A program made the translations under genes and the position numbers. Positions 34,428 through 42,136 of a DNA stretch of 61,491 nucleotides are shown in pieces. A model generated the notes under the pieces. It saw only the letters and a program-made list of their open reading frames with translations. It did no database searches and was not told the DNA's origin. The stretch is from a virus. Numbering within the stretch: the stretch's first letter is position 1; every line of letters starts with the position of its first letter. The stretch spans positions 1-61,491 of the IMG/VR virus record IMGVR_UViG_3300042934_000313; one strand, 5' to 3'.

Positions 34428-34625
34428 TCAGTCCGGAGTGGGGGAATCTCCGGACGTTTGTGTGGGGCCAGCGCGCCTCCACTCTTCGTCAGCGCGCTTC
34501 CACTGCTCCATTTCTTCGGCGTCGCGGATGCGTGCCGAACGGTCCCAGTACCATGCGATTGCCCAGCCTACGAGCAATGCGGCGCAGAGACCACAGGCGA
34601 TGAGCACTACGACGATGGGCTTCAT
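34428..34625 (-). CDS. Small single-TM membrane protein
   Basis: A 65-residue protein; ATG 34625 overlaps the VWA gene stop (ATGA). TM helix at residues 2-24 (KPIVVVLIACGLCAALLVGW), then a charged cytoplasmic-like helix (RIRDAEEMEQWKRADEEWRR). Co-translated with the VWA protein, it could be its membrane anchor; this is inference. Confidence 0.65.
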   Translation of the reverse strand: MKPIVVVLIACGLCAALLVGWAIAWYWDRSARIRDAEEMEQWKRADEEWRRAGPTQTSGDSPTPD

Positions 34626-35251
34626 GCCGTGCTCGCCTCTTCGCGCTCCTCGTCGGTGTACTCGGCCGAGAGTCCCGAGCGGGTGCGCGTGACGAGGTTG
34701 CTGGTGCCCGCGTAGGCCGACGCGAATGACTGCCCGGTTCCTGCCACCGAGATGGTCGAGCCCTTGGCGAAGCCGTAGGCTCCACCGGTGGCGAACGCAT
34801 CGACGTTGGCGGCGAGGTAGACGAAGGTCCACGACCACTTCTCGGTCTGCTCCGTCACCATCGCCTTGACCTGAGCCGCGGTGAACTCACGGCTGGAGTT
34901 CTCCTGGCCGTCCGTCGCGATGACCACGATGACGTGAGCCGGACGCTTCTCTTCCGGCATGGTCCTGAACTTGTTGCCAAGCCGCAGGATCATGAGGCCG
35001 ATCGCGTCGTTCAGCGCGGTGCCCCCGCGCGGAGCCACGAGGTCGGAGGGAACGTCGGCCACGGCCGCATCCGTGGCCACGAACTCGACGACGGAATCGA
35101 AGGTGCACACGTCGACCTTGAGGGTCCCCGGTTCCTTCGCCTGGTCGCTGAGCAACTGCGCGATTGCCCCGTTCACGTCGTCGACGATCGTCTGCATGGA
35201 CCCCGACGAGTCGACGACCAGGGCCAGGTGGGTGTAGTTCTCGTCGGTCAT
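34622..35251 (-). CDS. von Willebrand factor A domain protein
   Basis: A 209-residue single VWA domain. MIDAS residues are visible: DSSGS at about 14-18, Thr in RGGTALNDAI at about 83, and ATDG at about 122. This metal-dependent fold mediates protein-protein contacts, often with AAA+ ATPases. No signal peptide, so probably cytoplasmic. ATG 35251 overlaps the upstream stop. Similar VWA proteins relate to tellurite-resistance TerY/TerD-type systems; in phages the role is unknown. Confidence 0.82.
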   Translation of the reverse strand: MTDENYTHLALVVDSSGSMQTIVDDVNGAIAQLLSDQAKEPGTLKVDVCTFDSVVEFVATDAAVADVPSDLVAPRGGTALNDAIGLMILRLGNKFRTMPEEKRPAHVIVVIATDGQENSSREFTAAQVKAMVTEQTEKWSWTFVYLAANVDAFATGGAYGFAKGSTISVAGTGQSFASAYAGTSNLVTRTRSGLSAEYTDEEREEASTA

Positions 35252-35460
35252 AGTTCCTCCTCGATGATGACTTGCGCAAACGCCACAGCGGCCTTGCACT
35301 GGCGACACTCGCACTCGGAGGCGTCGCCTTCCTCCGCTTCCCACTTCTTCACTTCGAGAGTGGCGTTGAGAACCTCGTAGATCGCCGCCTCAACGGGGTC
35401 GTCGCCGAGCGGCTCCCCGAGCACGGCCAGGGCTTTCTCGATGGTCTCCATCTGGGTCAT
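35248..35460 (-). CDS. Small acidic protein with CxCxxC
   Basis: A 70-residue acidic protein. Helical (AIYEVLNATLEVKKWEAEEG) with CECRQC near residue 50 that could bind a metal. Overlaps the VWA gene start by four bases. Start 35460 or 35451. Family unrecognised. Confidence 0.6.
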   Translation of the reverse strand: MTQMETIEKALAVLGEPLGDDPVEAAIYEVLNATLEVKKWEAEEGDASECECRQCKAAVAFAQVIIEEEL

Positions 35461-35624
35461 CAGTAACTCGCTTCCAGGATCGTCTCGCAGATCATCCGGG
35501 CCGCGGTCATGATGGTCTTCTCCAGCGCCATGATGTCGCCCTGGCTGGCGGGTCGGCTGGCATACGGGAGGCTTCGGTCGATCTGGTCCTCTCGTGCCGC
35601 GAGGATTTTCTCGGCGTCGGTCAT
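35460..35624 (-). CDS. Small helical protein, 54 residues
   Basis: ATG 35624 overlaps the stop of the tiny zinc-ribbon gene upstream. The product is helical (DAEKILAAREDQIDRSLPY, DIMALEKTIMTAARMICETIL). No motif for function. Confidence 0.55.
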   Translation of the reverse strand: MTDAEKILAAREDQIDRSLPYASRPASQGDIMALEKTIMTAARMICETILEASY

Positions 35625-35701
35625 CGTACGTCCACCCCCTCGAAGATGCACTGGCAGTCGCGCCCCTCGTAGGGCTCGCCGCAGTGCTCGCAGACGGTCA
35701 T
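35621..35701 (-). CDS. 26-residue zinc-knuckle peptide
   Basis: A tiny gene filling the gap between two coupled genes: ATG 35701 overlaps the lipoprotein stop and TGA 35621-35623 overlaps the next ATG. Product MTVCEHCGEPYEGRDCQCIF plus six residues; CEHC and CQC make a minimal zinc site. Perfect ATGA coupling on both sides supports translation. Confidence 0.6.
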   Translation of the reverse strand: MTVCEHCGEPYEGRDCQCIFEGVDVR

Positions 35702-35967
35702 TCTCTTGCTCCTTCCCAGTTGCAGTCGAGGCCACTGGCCTTGGTTTCATTCCACGAGTCGTACTCGCTCCACGTCACACAGATCAGGGTGCGCCCGTCG
35801 TTGAGCGTGATGATGTTCTCGCGGAACGCGCTGTCGTTCGCGTTCTGACGAACGGTGGACGGCGCTTCGGGTACCGGGGTCTCCTCCGAAAAGTCGGACT
35901 TTTGGCTGGCGCATCCGGCCAGGGCCAGGGCGGCGACCAGCGCCGCCCCGACCATGACCTTCTTCAT
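35698..35967 (-). CDS. Small lipoprotein
   Basis: An 89-residue protein with a lipoprotein signal peptide: MKKVMVGAALVAALALAGC, lipobox LALAGC with Cys 19. The mature part is short and acidic; its first residues (SQKSDFSEE) are encoded by palindrome site 10. It would be exported and lipid-anchored on the outer face of the host membrane. Small phage lipoproteins can block superinfection (inference). ATG 35967 follows AAGG. Confidence 0.78.
   Translation of the reverse strand: MKKVMVGAALVAALALAGCASQKSDFSEETPVPEAPSTVRQNANDSAFRENIITLNDGRTLICVTWSEYDSWNETKASGLDCNWEGARE
35889..35903. repeat. Palindrome site 10 (centre G), inside lipoprotein gene
   Basis: AAAAGTC-G-GACTTTT, perfect inverted arms, in codons just after the lipobox cysteine. 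Confidence 0.88.
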
Positions 35968-36305
35968 GACTCCGGCTCGCCTTCGAGGAGGACGATTTCG
36001 ACCTCCGCCTGCCCGAACCACTCGGCGATCGTGCCACCCGTCCGCAGGTGCGTGATCAGAGCGAGGAGGGACCGGATGATTTCTCCGGGCTTGTCCCCGC
36101 CCTTCGCCACCAGGACCTCGATCATCTCGTGGGTCATCTCCTCCGCGCGCTTCTCGCGCTCCGAGCCAGGGTCGGCGAGGAGGTATTCCGTTGAGACGGT
36201 GATGAGGGCGGCGGTGGCGGCGAGCAACTTCTGGTACGCCTCCGCCTCTGCCTCGCCGTAGTGCTCACGCATTTCAGCCAGATGGGTCTTCTCCTCGGCG
36301 CTCAC
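35964..36305 (-). CDS. Helical acidic protein, 113 residues
   Basis: A mainly helical protein (EKTHLAEMREHYGEAEAEAY, RAEEMTHEMIEVLVAKGG) between the SPFH and lipoprotein genes, overlapping both by four bases. No signal or TM. It may be a cytoplasmic partner of the SPFH protein; unproven. Confidence 0.6.
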   Translation of the reverse strand: MSAEEKTHLAEMREHYGEAEAEAYQKLLAATAALITVSTEYLLADPGSEREKRAEEMTHEMIEVLVAKGGDKPGEIIRSLLALITHLRTGGTIAEWFGQAEVEIVLLEGEPES

Positions 36306-37207
36306 TGGGGCGCTCCTGCGAAGTTGCCCAGGCCGGTGAAGCCCTCGGGGACGACGATCAGGTTGGCGTTCTCCAGCACGTCGTAGTACCTCTGCTGGAG
36401 AACCTGCGGGGTCAGCGACTCCGTGAGGATGCGGTTCGCCTCGGCCTCGGCGGACGCCACAGCGATCTTCTGCTGGGCGTCAACCTTCGCCTTCTCCAGA
36501 TCGGCCTGCGCCTTGACGACCTCGGTCTGCGCGTTCTGCGCCTCCTCGAAGCGGACCTTCACGGCCTCGGAGTAGCGAACCTCCTGCATCGACACGTCCT
36601 CGATGATGATGCCCTTGTCCTTCCACTCGGCCTCAAGGGCCTCGCGGATGTCGTTTGCCACCTTGGCGCGCTCGGTCAGCATTTCGATCGTGGTGTACCG
36701 GCCGGGGATGTCACGCGGGACGGAGCGGATGTCCTGCTCGATGACCTTCGTGCGGAAGTCATCCTGGTTCTGGTACTGCTCGACGAGCGCCTCCACCTTC
36801 TTCGGGTCGATGGAGTACAGGACCACCAGGTCCATGTTCGCGGAGACACCATCCTTGTCGGTGAAGGTGATCTGCGGACCGTTGGTGGGCGAGCCGTTGT
36901 ACGTCTGGTTGCCGTCGCCGAGGAACACGGACAACTGGTTGCGCACGTCGAAGTCGATCGCGTCGACCCACGGCTCCTTCCAGTGAGGGCCAGGTGCCGA
37001 CTCGGAACCCTGCACCACACCAGTCCAGTCCTTCATGACCTTCGCCTCGCCGGGCTCGATCGTGTAGTACGTGGAGAAGATGAAGAACATGAGGCCGAGC
37101 AGGCCGGTGAAGATGCCGCCCGCGATGACCCACCCGTTGCGGACGATGAGACCGATCGCGAGCACTATGGCCGCGATGATCCATACGATGATTGCGAAGA
37201 CGAACAC
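36302..37207 (-). CDS. SPFH/band-7 (prohibitin-like) membrane protein
   Basis: A 301-residue protein. Residues 1-48 hold two hydrophobic segments, then YYTIEPGEAKVMKDWTGVV begins the SPFH domain, and residues 200-265 form the typical coiled coil (FEEAQNAQTEVVKAQADLEKA, EAEANRILTESL). These proteins form large membrane rings that organise proteases or microdomains. The GTG start lies one base after palindrome site 11 with no Shine-Dalgarno sequence. Phage prohibitin-like proteins are known but their role is not settled. Confidence 0.85.
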   Translation of the reverse strand: MFVFAIIVWIIAAIVLAIGLIVRNGWVIAGGIFTGLLGLMFFIFSTYYTIEPGEAKVMKDWTGVVQGSESAPGPHWKEPWVDAIDFDVRNQLSVFLGDGNQTYNGSPTNGPQITFTDKDGVSANMDLVVLYSIDPKKVEALVEQYQNQDDFRTKVIEQDIRSVPRDIPGRYTTIEMLTERAKVANDIREALEAEWKDKGIIIEDVSMQEVRYSEAVKVRFEEAQNAQTEVVKAQADLEKAKVDAQQKIAVASAEAEANRILTESLTPQVLQQRYYDVLENANLIVVPEGFTGLGNFAGAPQ

Positions 37208-37208
37208 G

Positions 37209-37223
37209 AAAAGTCCTACTTTC
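37209..37223. repeat. Palindrome site 11 (centre C)
   Basis: AAAAGTC-C-TACTTTC, one arm mismatch, one base upstream of the SPFH start codon. Confidence 0.8.
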
Positions 37224-37227
37224 TGGC

Positions 37228-37821
37228 CTACGCGGCCGGTGCGTAGTCGGGCTCGGAAGCCGCGACAGCGGAGTCGGAAGGCGTTCCCTGCAATGCCTTC
37301 TCGACGAGTTCGTTCGCTTCTCTCTGCGAACGAGCCTTGACGGTGGTGTGGAACTGCACACCGTTGACGGTCTTGTTGACCGTGAAGTCGCGCGGTCGTC
37401 CGGGGATGCCGAGTTTCGCGGTCAGCGCGTCGTACTGCGGGCAGTACCCCTGCTGGTCAGCGAACTTGCCCATGTCCTCGAACAGCCATTGGATGCCGGG
37501 GTGGTCGACGCCGATGAACTCATCGCCCTCCGGCTTCCGGCCCAACTTGCGCGGCGCGGGACGGTTCGGATCGGACAGTTGCAGTTGGTGGAGCATGAAC
37601 GAGAACGACATCTCCTCATTGCGCCCGGTCCACCGGTTCTCTTTGCGTTCGAGAGAACGCACATTGACCGACTCCGCGAAGATGGATGTGACCCGGAAGA
37701 CTTCTTGCGTCTGGATTCGGTATCGCCGAGTCGTGTTCAGCCGGTAGTAATCATCGGTCTGCACCACTTGGACTTCCATGCCGATGTAGAGGTCACCGTG
37801 TGGAATCTCTGATAGCCGCAT
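37228..37821 (-). CDS. Hypothetical 197-residue protein
   Basis: An N-terminal beta domain (LYIGMEVQVVQTDDYYRLNTT, RVTSIFAESVNVRSLERK) looks like a small barrel; residues 95-135 are DEFIGVDHPGIQWLFEDMGKF-like helices, and the C terminus is low complexity. First large gene upstream of SPFH. Unrecognised. Confidence 0.6.
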   Translation of the reverse strand: MRLSEIPHGDLYIGMEVQVVQTDDYYRLNTTRRYRIQTQEVFRVTSIFAESVNVRSLERKENRWTGRNEEMSFSFMLHQLQLSDPNRPAPRKLGRKPEGDEFIGVDHPGIQWLFEDMGKFADQQGYCPQYDALTAKLGIPGRPRDFTVNKTVNGVQFHTTVKARSQREANELVEKALQGTPSDSAVAASEPDYAPAA

Positions 37822-37830
37822 TGCTCTCTC

Positions 37831-38001
37831 CTATCTCTGGTACTTGTTGACGTTGAACGGGTTGGTGTACTTCTGCCGCGCTTCCAGGTACGCGGCCCTG
37901 ATCTTCTTGATGGTCGCCGTGTTGATCGACTCCTTCTCGGCAACCGAGAGGACTACTGCCAGTTGGGCGACCTGGGCCATGTAGAACGCGCTGTCCTTCA
38001 T
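37831..38001 (-). CDS. Hypothetical 56-residue helical protein
   Basis: ATG 38001 overlaps the upstream TM-peptide stop. The product (FYMAQVAQLAVVLSVAEKES, TIKKIRAAYLEARQKYTNPF) is two helices with a basic C-terminal half. No family recognised. Confidence 0.55.
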   Translation of the reverse strand: MKDSAFYMAQVAQLAVVLSVAEKESINTATIKKIRAAYLEARQKYTNPFNVNKYQR

Positions 38002-38117
38002 CCGAGAACCACCGCCACCACGGTGCCCGCTGTCACGATCACCAAGAGCGCGATCAGCGAGATAAGCGGCCAGGTCCACGGAGAGCGCTCCTTGCGCTTG
38101 TGCTGTCCCTGGTTCAC
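37998..38117 (-). CDS. 39-residue single-TM peptide
   Basis: GTG start at 38117 overlaps the upstream TGA (GTGA), and its stop overlaps the next ATG. A basic N terminus (NQGQHKRKERSPWTW) precedes one TM helix (PLISLIALLVIVTAGTVVAV). Positive-inside rule predicts the N terminus in the cytoplasm. Coupling on both sides supports reality. Confidence 0.6.
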   Translation of the reverse strand: MNQGQHKRKERSPWTWPLISLIALLVIVTAGTVVAVVLG

Positions 38118-38887
38118 GCGCGCCACACACGGACTTCCACTTCGAGGCCGGATGCCGCGACGCTGGTGAAGTAGTCGCCGAGCGTCATGTGCATGGGCAA
38201 CTTGCTCAGGTCCACGACCCATGAGTCATGGGTGTCGAGGAACTCCCGCTCGCCGAGACTCTTGAGCCGGGCGACCTCGGCCTCATCCCGCGTGGGATTC
38301 ATGGCCTCCTCGTACGCCTCGGCCTCCGCCAGCGTCAGCGGCGGCTGGAAAGTCGGACTTTCTGTCTCCGCCACTCGGCCTACCTCCGGCGCTCCGGTCA
38401 GCCAGTCCTCTTGCTTCGGCTTCTTGGCGAGAATCTCCTCGGGCACGATCCAGTCACGAGCGCCACGCTTTCCCTTCACGGGGGTGAAGCCCATCTGGTA
38501 CATCGCCCTCGTCGCCGTGATGTGCACCATCTCGGTGTGGTCGACGAGTTCCTTCACCGTGAGGACTTCGGGGAAGCCGGTCTCCACGATGTAGTCGATC
38601 ACCTTCTGCTTCGTCCGTGCCGCCACGGCCGGGCCTTCGGTGATGTTGGACGGAAGTTCCCGCACGTCCTTCGGGTCATCTGGGTGTCGCACGCCAGCCC
38701 TCCTCAGTCGAGCCATGAGATTGATCGGAGCCCGCACATCGCTGTTCGTGAAATGCAGGCTGGTGGTCTCTCCGTCCGGTAGCCGGAGCAAGAGACCCTT
38801 CGTGGTCCTGGTGACGCCTACGCCCTGTTCCTCCATGGATCGGACGAAGCGTTCGATCGCTGATGCGGTCATCGTCTTACTCGGCAT
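38114..38887 (-). CDS. Possible winged-helix protein, 257 residues
   Basis: ATG 38887 overlaps the upstream gene by 11 bp; ATG 38872 is an alternative. Residues 20-60 (TRTTKGLLLRLPDGETTSLHF) resemble a small beta unit; residues 85-145 (TKQKVIDYIVETGFPEVLTVKELVDHTEM, GFTPVKGKRGARDWIVPEE) look like a winged helix. Palindrome site 12 encodes ESPTF in the linker. A DNA-binding regulator is plausible. Confidence 0.55.
   Translation of the reverse strand: MPSKTMTASAIERFVRSMEEQGVGVTRTTKGLLLRLPDGETTSLHFTNSDVRAPINLMARLRRAGVRHPDDPKDVRELPSNITEGPAVAARTKQKVIDYIVETGFPEVLTVKELVDHTEMVHITATRAMYQMGFTPVKGKRGARDWIVPEEILAKKPKQEDWLTGAPEVGRVAETESPTFQPPLTLAEAEAYEEAMNPTRDEAEVARLKSLGEREFLDTHDSWVVDLSKLPMHMTLGDYFTSVAASGLEVEVRVWRA
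38348..38362. repeat. Palindrome site 12 (centre G), inside CDS
   Basis: GAAAGTC-G-GACTTTC, perfect, within the 257-residue protein gene. Confidence 0.92.
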
Positions 38888-39221
38888 CCGTAGACACCCC
38901 CTCCGCGGCGCTGTGCGCCCCGTCTGCGGGAGAAACCCATGGCCCGGTAGGCAGGGGCACCCCTGAGGCGTTCGTGTCGTCCTGGTGCCACAGGACGCGC
39001 TGGTACCACCGATCGCTCGGCGTGCGCCAGAACCATGCTGACAGCGCACCGATGATGACGGTGATGATGAGACTGAGCCCGGCGCACACGAAGTTCCAGA
39101 ACATCGCATCGGGGCCGACTGCCGCCAGCGTGTTGCGAGCGAAGATCAACGTCAACGCCGCCATGCCGACGAGTGGGATCAGAAGCAGGTGACCGGTCCA
39201 GCACCACAGCCAGCGCTTCAT
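38877..39221 (-). CDS. Two-TM membrane protein
   Basis: A 114-residue protein with TM helices at residues 8-29 (WTGHLLLIPLVGMAALTLIF) and 40-65 (FWNFVCAGLSLIITVIIGAL), then a soluble Pro/Gly-rich tail. Overlaps neighbours. Part of the membrane-rich stretch 34.4-39.2 kb. Role unknown. Confidence 0.62.
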   Translation of the reverse strand: MKRWLWCWTGHLLLIPLVGMAALTLIFARNTLAAVGPDAMFWNFVCAGLSLIITVIIGALSAWFWRTPSDRWYQRVLWHQDDTNASGVPLPTGPWVSPADGAHSAAEGVSTDAE

Positions 39222-39487
39222 TGCTTGAACCAGATCGACTGGGCCATGACGGCCTGTTGCGTCTCGGCGAAGCCGGGGATGGTCACGAGTGCGACCTTCT
39301 CCTCCGGCGTCAGATCGCGTAGGCCGAGAGTCCCATCCTCGTTCTCGGTGTACGCCGATGGGATCGCGCAGTACAGGCAGAGCGCGATGTCCCCTGGCTC
39401 CGGCGTCTCGTCGCCGTTGCCAATCTCCGTTGCCCCATCGACCTCTTGGTCACATGATGGGCACTTGGCCTTGATTTCCCTGGTCAT
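39218..39487 (-). CDS. Zinc-ribbon protein, 89 residues
   Basis: CPSC near residue 9 and CLYC near residue 37 form a zinc ribbon; between them a Gly/Glu-rich loop. The C terminus (LRDLTPEEKVALVTIPGFAETQQAV) is helical. Similar small ribbons appear in phages and actinobacteria; role unknown. Confidence 0.65.
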   Translation of the reverse strand: MTREIKAKCPSCDQEVDGATEIGNGDETPEPGDIALCLYCAIPSAYTENEDGTLGLRDLTPEEKVALVTIPGFAETQQAVMAQSIWFKQ

Positions 39488-39502
39488 TTCCTCTTTCCTC
39501 TC

Positions 39503-39847
39503 TCATGCGGTGAAGCCCTTGAACCACGGGTCCACCAGTTGCCCGTACTCCCGGACGGAGTACGCGGTCTTGCCAATGAGGTCTTCGGTCACGAGACCGA
39601 CCCCCACGTTCTTCGCCGCCTCCACGATTCCCCTCGTGTCGACATCGTTCAAGAGCCCGTACATCTGGACCCCGAACGCCATGCGCCGCAGGGCCTCGGT
39701 GACTTCCTCCATCCGCCCCGCCTGCTTCGCCGCCGTGATCGCGTACTTCGGATGCGGGAACCCCGCCGCCGCGTACGCCGTCTCGATCGCGAATATCCGA
39801 TCCAGCGTCAACTCGTCGACCATGCCGACGAGTTCGTCTGCCGTCAC
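39503..39847 (-). CDS. Hypothetical 114-residue helical protein
   Basis: Helical protein (DRIFAIETAYAAAGFPHPKYA, RMEEVTEALRRMAFGVQMYG). Start overlaps the Cas4-like gene stop (ATGA), so it is co-translated with the nuclease. No recognised family. Confidence 0.6.
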   Translation of the reverse strand: MTADELVGMVDELTLDRIFAIETAYAAAGFPHPKYAITAAKQAGRMEEVTEALRRMAFGVQMYGLLNDVDTRGIVEAAKNVGVGLVTEDLIGKTAYSVREYGQLVDPWFKGFTA

Positions 39848-40761
39848 GGCTTGACCTTCGTGACGTAGAGCGTGTTCTCAGTCGCCCAGTTGACGCTGTA
39901 CCCGCTCGGCGTCCTGCCCGAGACTCCCCTCAGGGCCTCGCGCAGTTCGCGCCGCTCGACTGTCGCCGAGTCCTGTGTCTCTCGCACATGAACGAACTTG
40001 TCGACGAGGGCGATGACCTCCTCGTCCTCGATCACTTCGTTCGGGTTCCACTCGGACCCCTCCCAGCACAGGTCACGGAACGGACACATCACCCGCGGCG
40101 AGTAGCAGAACGGCGGGGTCTTGTCCCGCAGGCTCCGCGCCCACTCGACCTCACCCTTGTCGATGTGCTCCTGTGCCGTCATCACATCATCGAGCCGACT
40201 CATCAGCACGTCGATGAAGTAGTTGATCCGCTCCCACCCGAGGGTGACTTCGTAGATGTCCTGCTCCTGGCCAGACCGATCGACGTAGAGCAGGGATGCC
40301 GTGGCACCCTCGCTCAGCACGCCCGCCTGCACCAGACCCAGCACGTAGATGCTGACCTGGATGCAGTTCTCCAGCGACGGGCCATTCTTGCGCACGTCAG
40401 AAAGTCCGACTTTCGACTTCAAGTCGGCCAGCGCGTTCCGCTCCGGGAACACCATGTCCGCTGTGCCCGACGACCTGAGCCCGTTGGGCAGGGTCGCCGT
40501 CACCGGCACCTGGGTCACTGCACCCAGAGACTCCTGGGCGACAGCCTCCAGGTGGTCGCCGAGCAGGGTGCCGACGACTGCGGCCGTGGGCCACTCGCTG
40601 TTGCCCTGGACCGGAGCCCCGACCATGACGTTCCTGATGTACTCGCGGCACCCGCCGAGTTCCGAGGGTCCGAGCCGCATCTGCTGACTGCGGGGCCTAC
40701 GGTTCTCATGCTCCACCAGAGCCGCGAGCAGTTCGTCACCGAGCACCGGCCGACCGGTCAT
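39844..40761 (-). CDS. Cas4-like RecB-family exonuclease
   Basis: A 305-residue PD-(D/E)xK nuclease. His 70 (GDHLE), Asp 102 (GTADMVF) and DLKSK (113-117) form the active site, with the QVSIY motif near 135. Cys 38 plus Cys 219, 226 and 232 fit the iron-sulphur cluster of Cas4. No CRISPR array or other cas genes are present, and it sits next to a Rad52-like annealing protein, so a recombination exonuclease is likely. Palindrome site 13 lies inside. Confidence 0.85.
   Translation of the reverse strand: MTGRPVLGDELLAALVEHENRRPRSQQMRLGPSELGGCREYIRNVMVGAPVQGNSEWPTAAVVGTLLGDHLEAVAQESLGAVTQVPVTATLPNGLRSSGTADMVFPERNALADLKSKVGLSDVRKNGPSLENCIQVSIYVLGLVQAGVLSEGATASLLYVDRSGQEQDIYEVTLGWERINYFIDVLMSRLDDVMTAQEHIDKGEVEWARSLRDKTPPFCYSPRVMCPFRDLCWEGSEWNPNEVIEDEEVIALVDKFVHVRETQDSATVERRELREALRGVSGRTPSGYSVNWATENTLYVTKVKP
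40400..40414. repeat. Palindrome site 13 (centre C), inside nuclease gene
   Basis: GAAAGTC-C-GACTTTC, perfect; overlaps codons of the catalytic DLKSK region. Confidence 0.92.
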
Positions 40762-41347
40762 TGGTCGCCTGCTGGAGACGATCGACGGATGCCGCCTGTG
40801 CGCCAGCCTGAGCCGGGGGAGGAGTCGTCTCCTTGAACCACGGAGACTCCGGGTCGGTCAACTGGAGGGTGCCCTTGACCAGCGGCTTCGTCTCACCGTT
40901 GTCGTAGAGTCCCAGACCCAGCCGGTCACCGAGTCCGATCGCCGCCCGACGTAACGCGTACGACTCCACCGAAGTGATCGCCATGGCGTGCGCCTCACCG
41001 CGATCCGGCAGGACGGAGTTCGCCTCGGCGTGACACTCGACGAAGGAGCAGACCTTCTCGCCCCAGTAGTCGCGGATCGTCAGCCGCACCGTCGCCTTGT
41101 AGCAGGCCCGGTAGTACGTCGGCTTCGTCCCCTTCTCGGGGTACTCAGGATGACCCTTCGGAACCTCGTACTCCCAGAGGAACTGCATCTCCTCGACCTG
41201 GCTATCCCAGTTGCCGTAGCCGAAGATGCGCGTAAGTTCTGCGCGAACCTCGTGCTGGCTCATGTACGAGAGCCTCTGCTTCTTGTCGACATGGCTGGGG
41301 TCGATGCCCCTCACCAGTCGTTCGATCTGTGTCCTGGTCAGAGGCAT
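40736..41347 (-). CDS. Rad52/22-like single-strand annealing protein
   Basis: A 203-residue protein; ATG 41347 follows a weak site. Residues 20-55 (DKKQRLSYMSQHEVRAELTRIFGYGNW) match the Rad52/Rad22 N-terminal signature, followed by YYRACYKATVRLTI strands and SVESYALRRAAIGLGDRLGLGLY, the conserved final part. The Pro/Ala-rich C terminus is typical. It would anneal complementary strands generated by the neighbouring exonuclease, assisted by SSB. Overlaps the nuclease gene by 26 bp. Confidence 0.85.
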   Translation of the reverse strand: MPLTRTQIERLVRGIDPSHVDKKQRLSYMSQHEVRAELTRIFGYGNWDSQVEEMQFLWEYEVPKGHPEYPEKGTKPTYYRACYKATVRLTIRDYWGEKVCSFVECHAEANSVLPDRGEAHAMAITSVESYALRRAAIGLGDRLGLGLYDNGETKPLVKGTLQLTDPESPWFKETTPPPAQAGAQAASVDRLQQATNDRSAGAR

Positions 41348-41349
41348 GG

Positions 41350-41709
41350 CTACTGCTCCCTCGCGTTCATGAGTGCAACAAAGTTGTCCACCGTCATCGT
41401 GACCCACTGCTCGCCCGGCGCTCCCTTGCCGTGACGCTTGTGGATGATGATGCCAGCCAGGGCACCGAGGTTCAGTCGCTCGACCTCTGCCTCAGATGCC
41501 CACTTAGAAAGTTCGACTTTCGCGGTGTTCTTCACTTCGACGGCGATCTTATGCCCATGGAAGCGGAGCCCTGCGATGTCTCCAACGTCCTTCGTCCCAC
41601 GCTTGACGGCCCGGTCGATCCGGTCGTCCACCGTGAGGGCGAAGTAGTCAGCGATCTGGCGCTCGAACGTCGAGCCTGCCTTCTTCGCCGAAGCGTGAGT
41701 TCTTGCCAC
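41350..41709 (-). CDS. Holliday-junction-resolvase-like PD-(D/E)xK nuclease
   Basis: A 119-residue protein. Glu 16 (STFERQIADYF), Asp 44 (DVGDIAG), Glu 58 and Lys 60 (AVEVKN) form the typical nuclease core of small archaeal-type Hjc/Hje and phage resolvases. Palindrome site 14 encodes AKVELSK right after the catalytic lysine. It would trim branched DNA during recombination or packaging. An uncharacterised restriction-like nuclease is the alternative. Confidence 0.78.
   Translation of the reverse strand: MARTHASAKKAGSTFERQIADYFALTVDDRIDRAVKRGTKDVGDIAGLRFHGHKIAVEVKNTAKVELSKWASEAEVERLNLGALAGIIIHKRHGKGAPGEQWVTMTVDNFVALMNAREQ
41507..41521. repeat. Palindrome site 14 (centre C), inside resolvase gene
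   Basis: GAAAGTT-C-GACTTTC, one arm mismatch. Confidence 0.78.
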
Positions 41710-41711
41710 TG

Positions 41712-42134
41712 TCAGAACGGAGTGTCGTCGCCTGCGGCCGGGAAGAACCCGTCCTGAGCAGGAGCCGGAGCCGCGCCGCCCTTCGTGTACGAGGCGAACG
41801 TGGTCGACATGCCGACCTCATCGACGATCAGATCGGTCGCCTTCTTCGCGTTGCCCTCGGCGTCCTGGTACGTGCGGGACTTGAAGGAACCGGTCAGGAT
41901 GACCCGACTGCCCTTCGTGGCGGATGCCGCGAAGTTCTCTGCGGGCTTGCCCCACAGGGTGCAGTTCGTGAAGATGGGCTCGCCGTCTTCGTACTCCTTC
42001 GTGTCCTTGTTGAAGGACCGAGGGGTCGAAGCCACGGAGAACGAGGCGACTGCCTGTCCGCTCTGCGTGTACCGAACCTCAGGATCACGAGTCAGGTTGC
42101 CGACGATGGTCAACTGAGTGGTGAACTGTGCCAT
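41712..42134 (-). CDS. ssb: Single-stranded DNA-binding protein
   Basis: A 140-residue SSB: OB-fold motifs TIVGNLTRDPEVRYTQSGQA, FTNCTLWGKPAENFA and GSRVILTGSFKSRTYQD, and the acidic C-terminal tip DDTPF. It coats single strands in replication and recombination. ATG 42134 is two bases after palindrome site 15; the promoter at 42181-42209 lies about 45 bases upstream. Confidence 0.93.
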   Translation of the reverse strand: MAQFTTQLTIVGNLTRDPEVRYTQSGQAVASFSVASTPRSFNKDTKEYEDGEPIFTNCTLWGKPAENFAASATKGSRVILTGSFKSRTYQDAEGNAKKATDLIVDEVGMSTTFASYTKGGAAPAPAQDGFFPAAGDDTPF

Positions 42135-42136
42135 TG

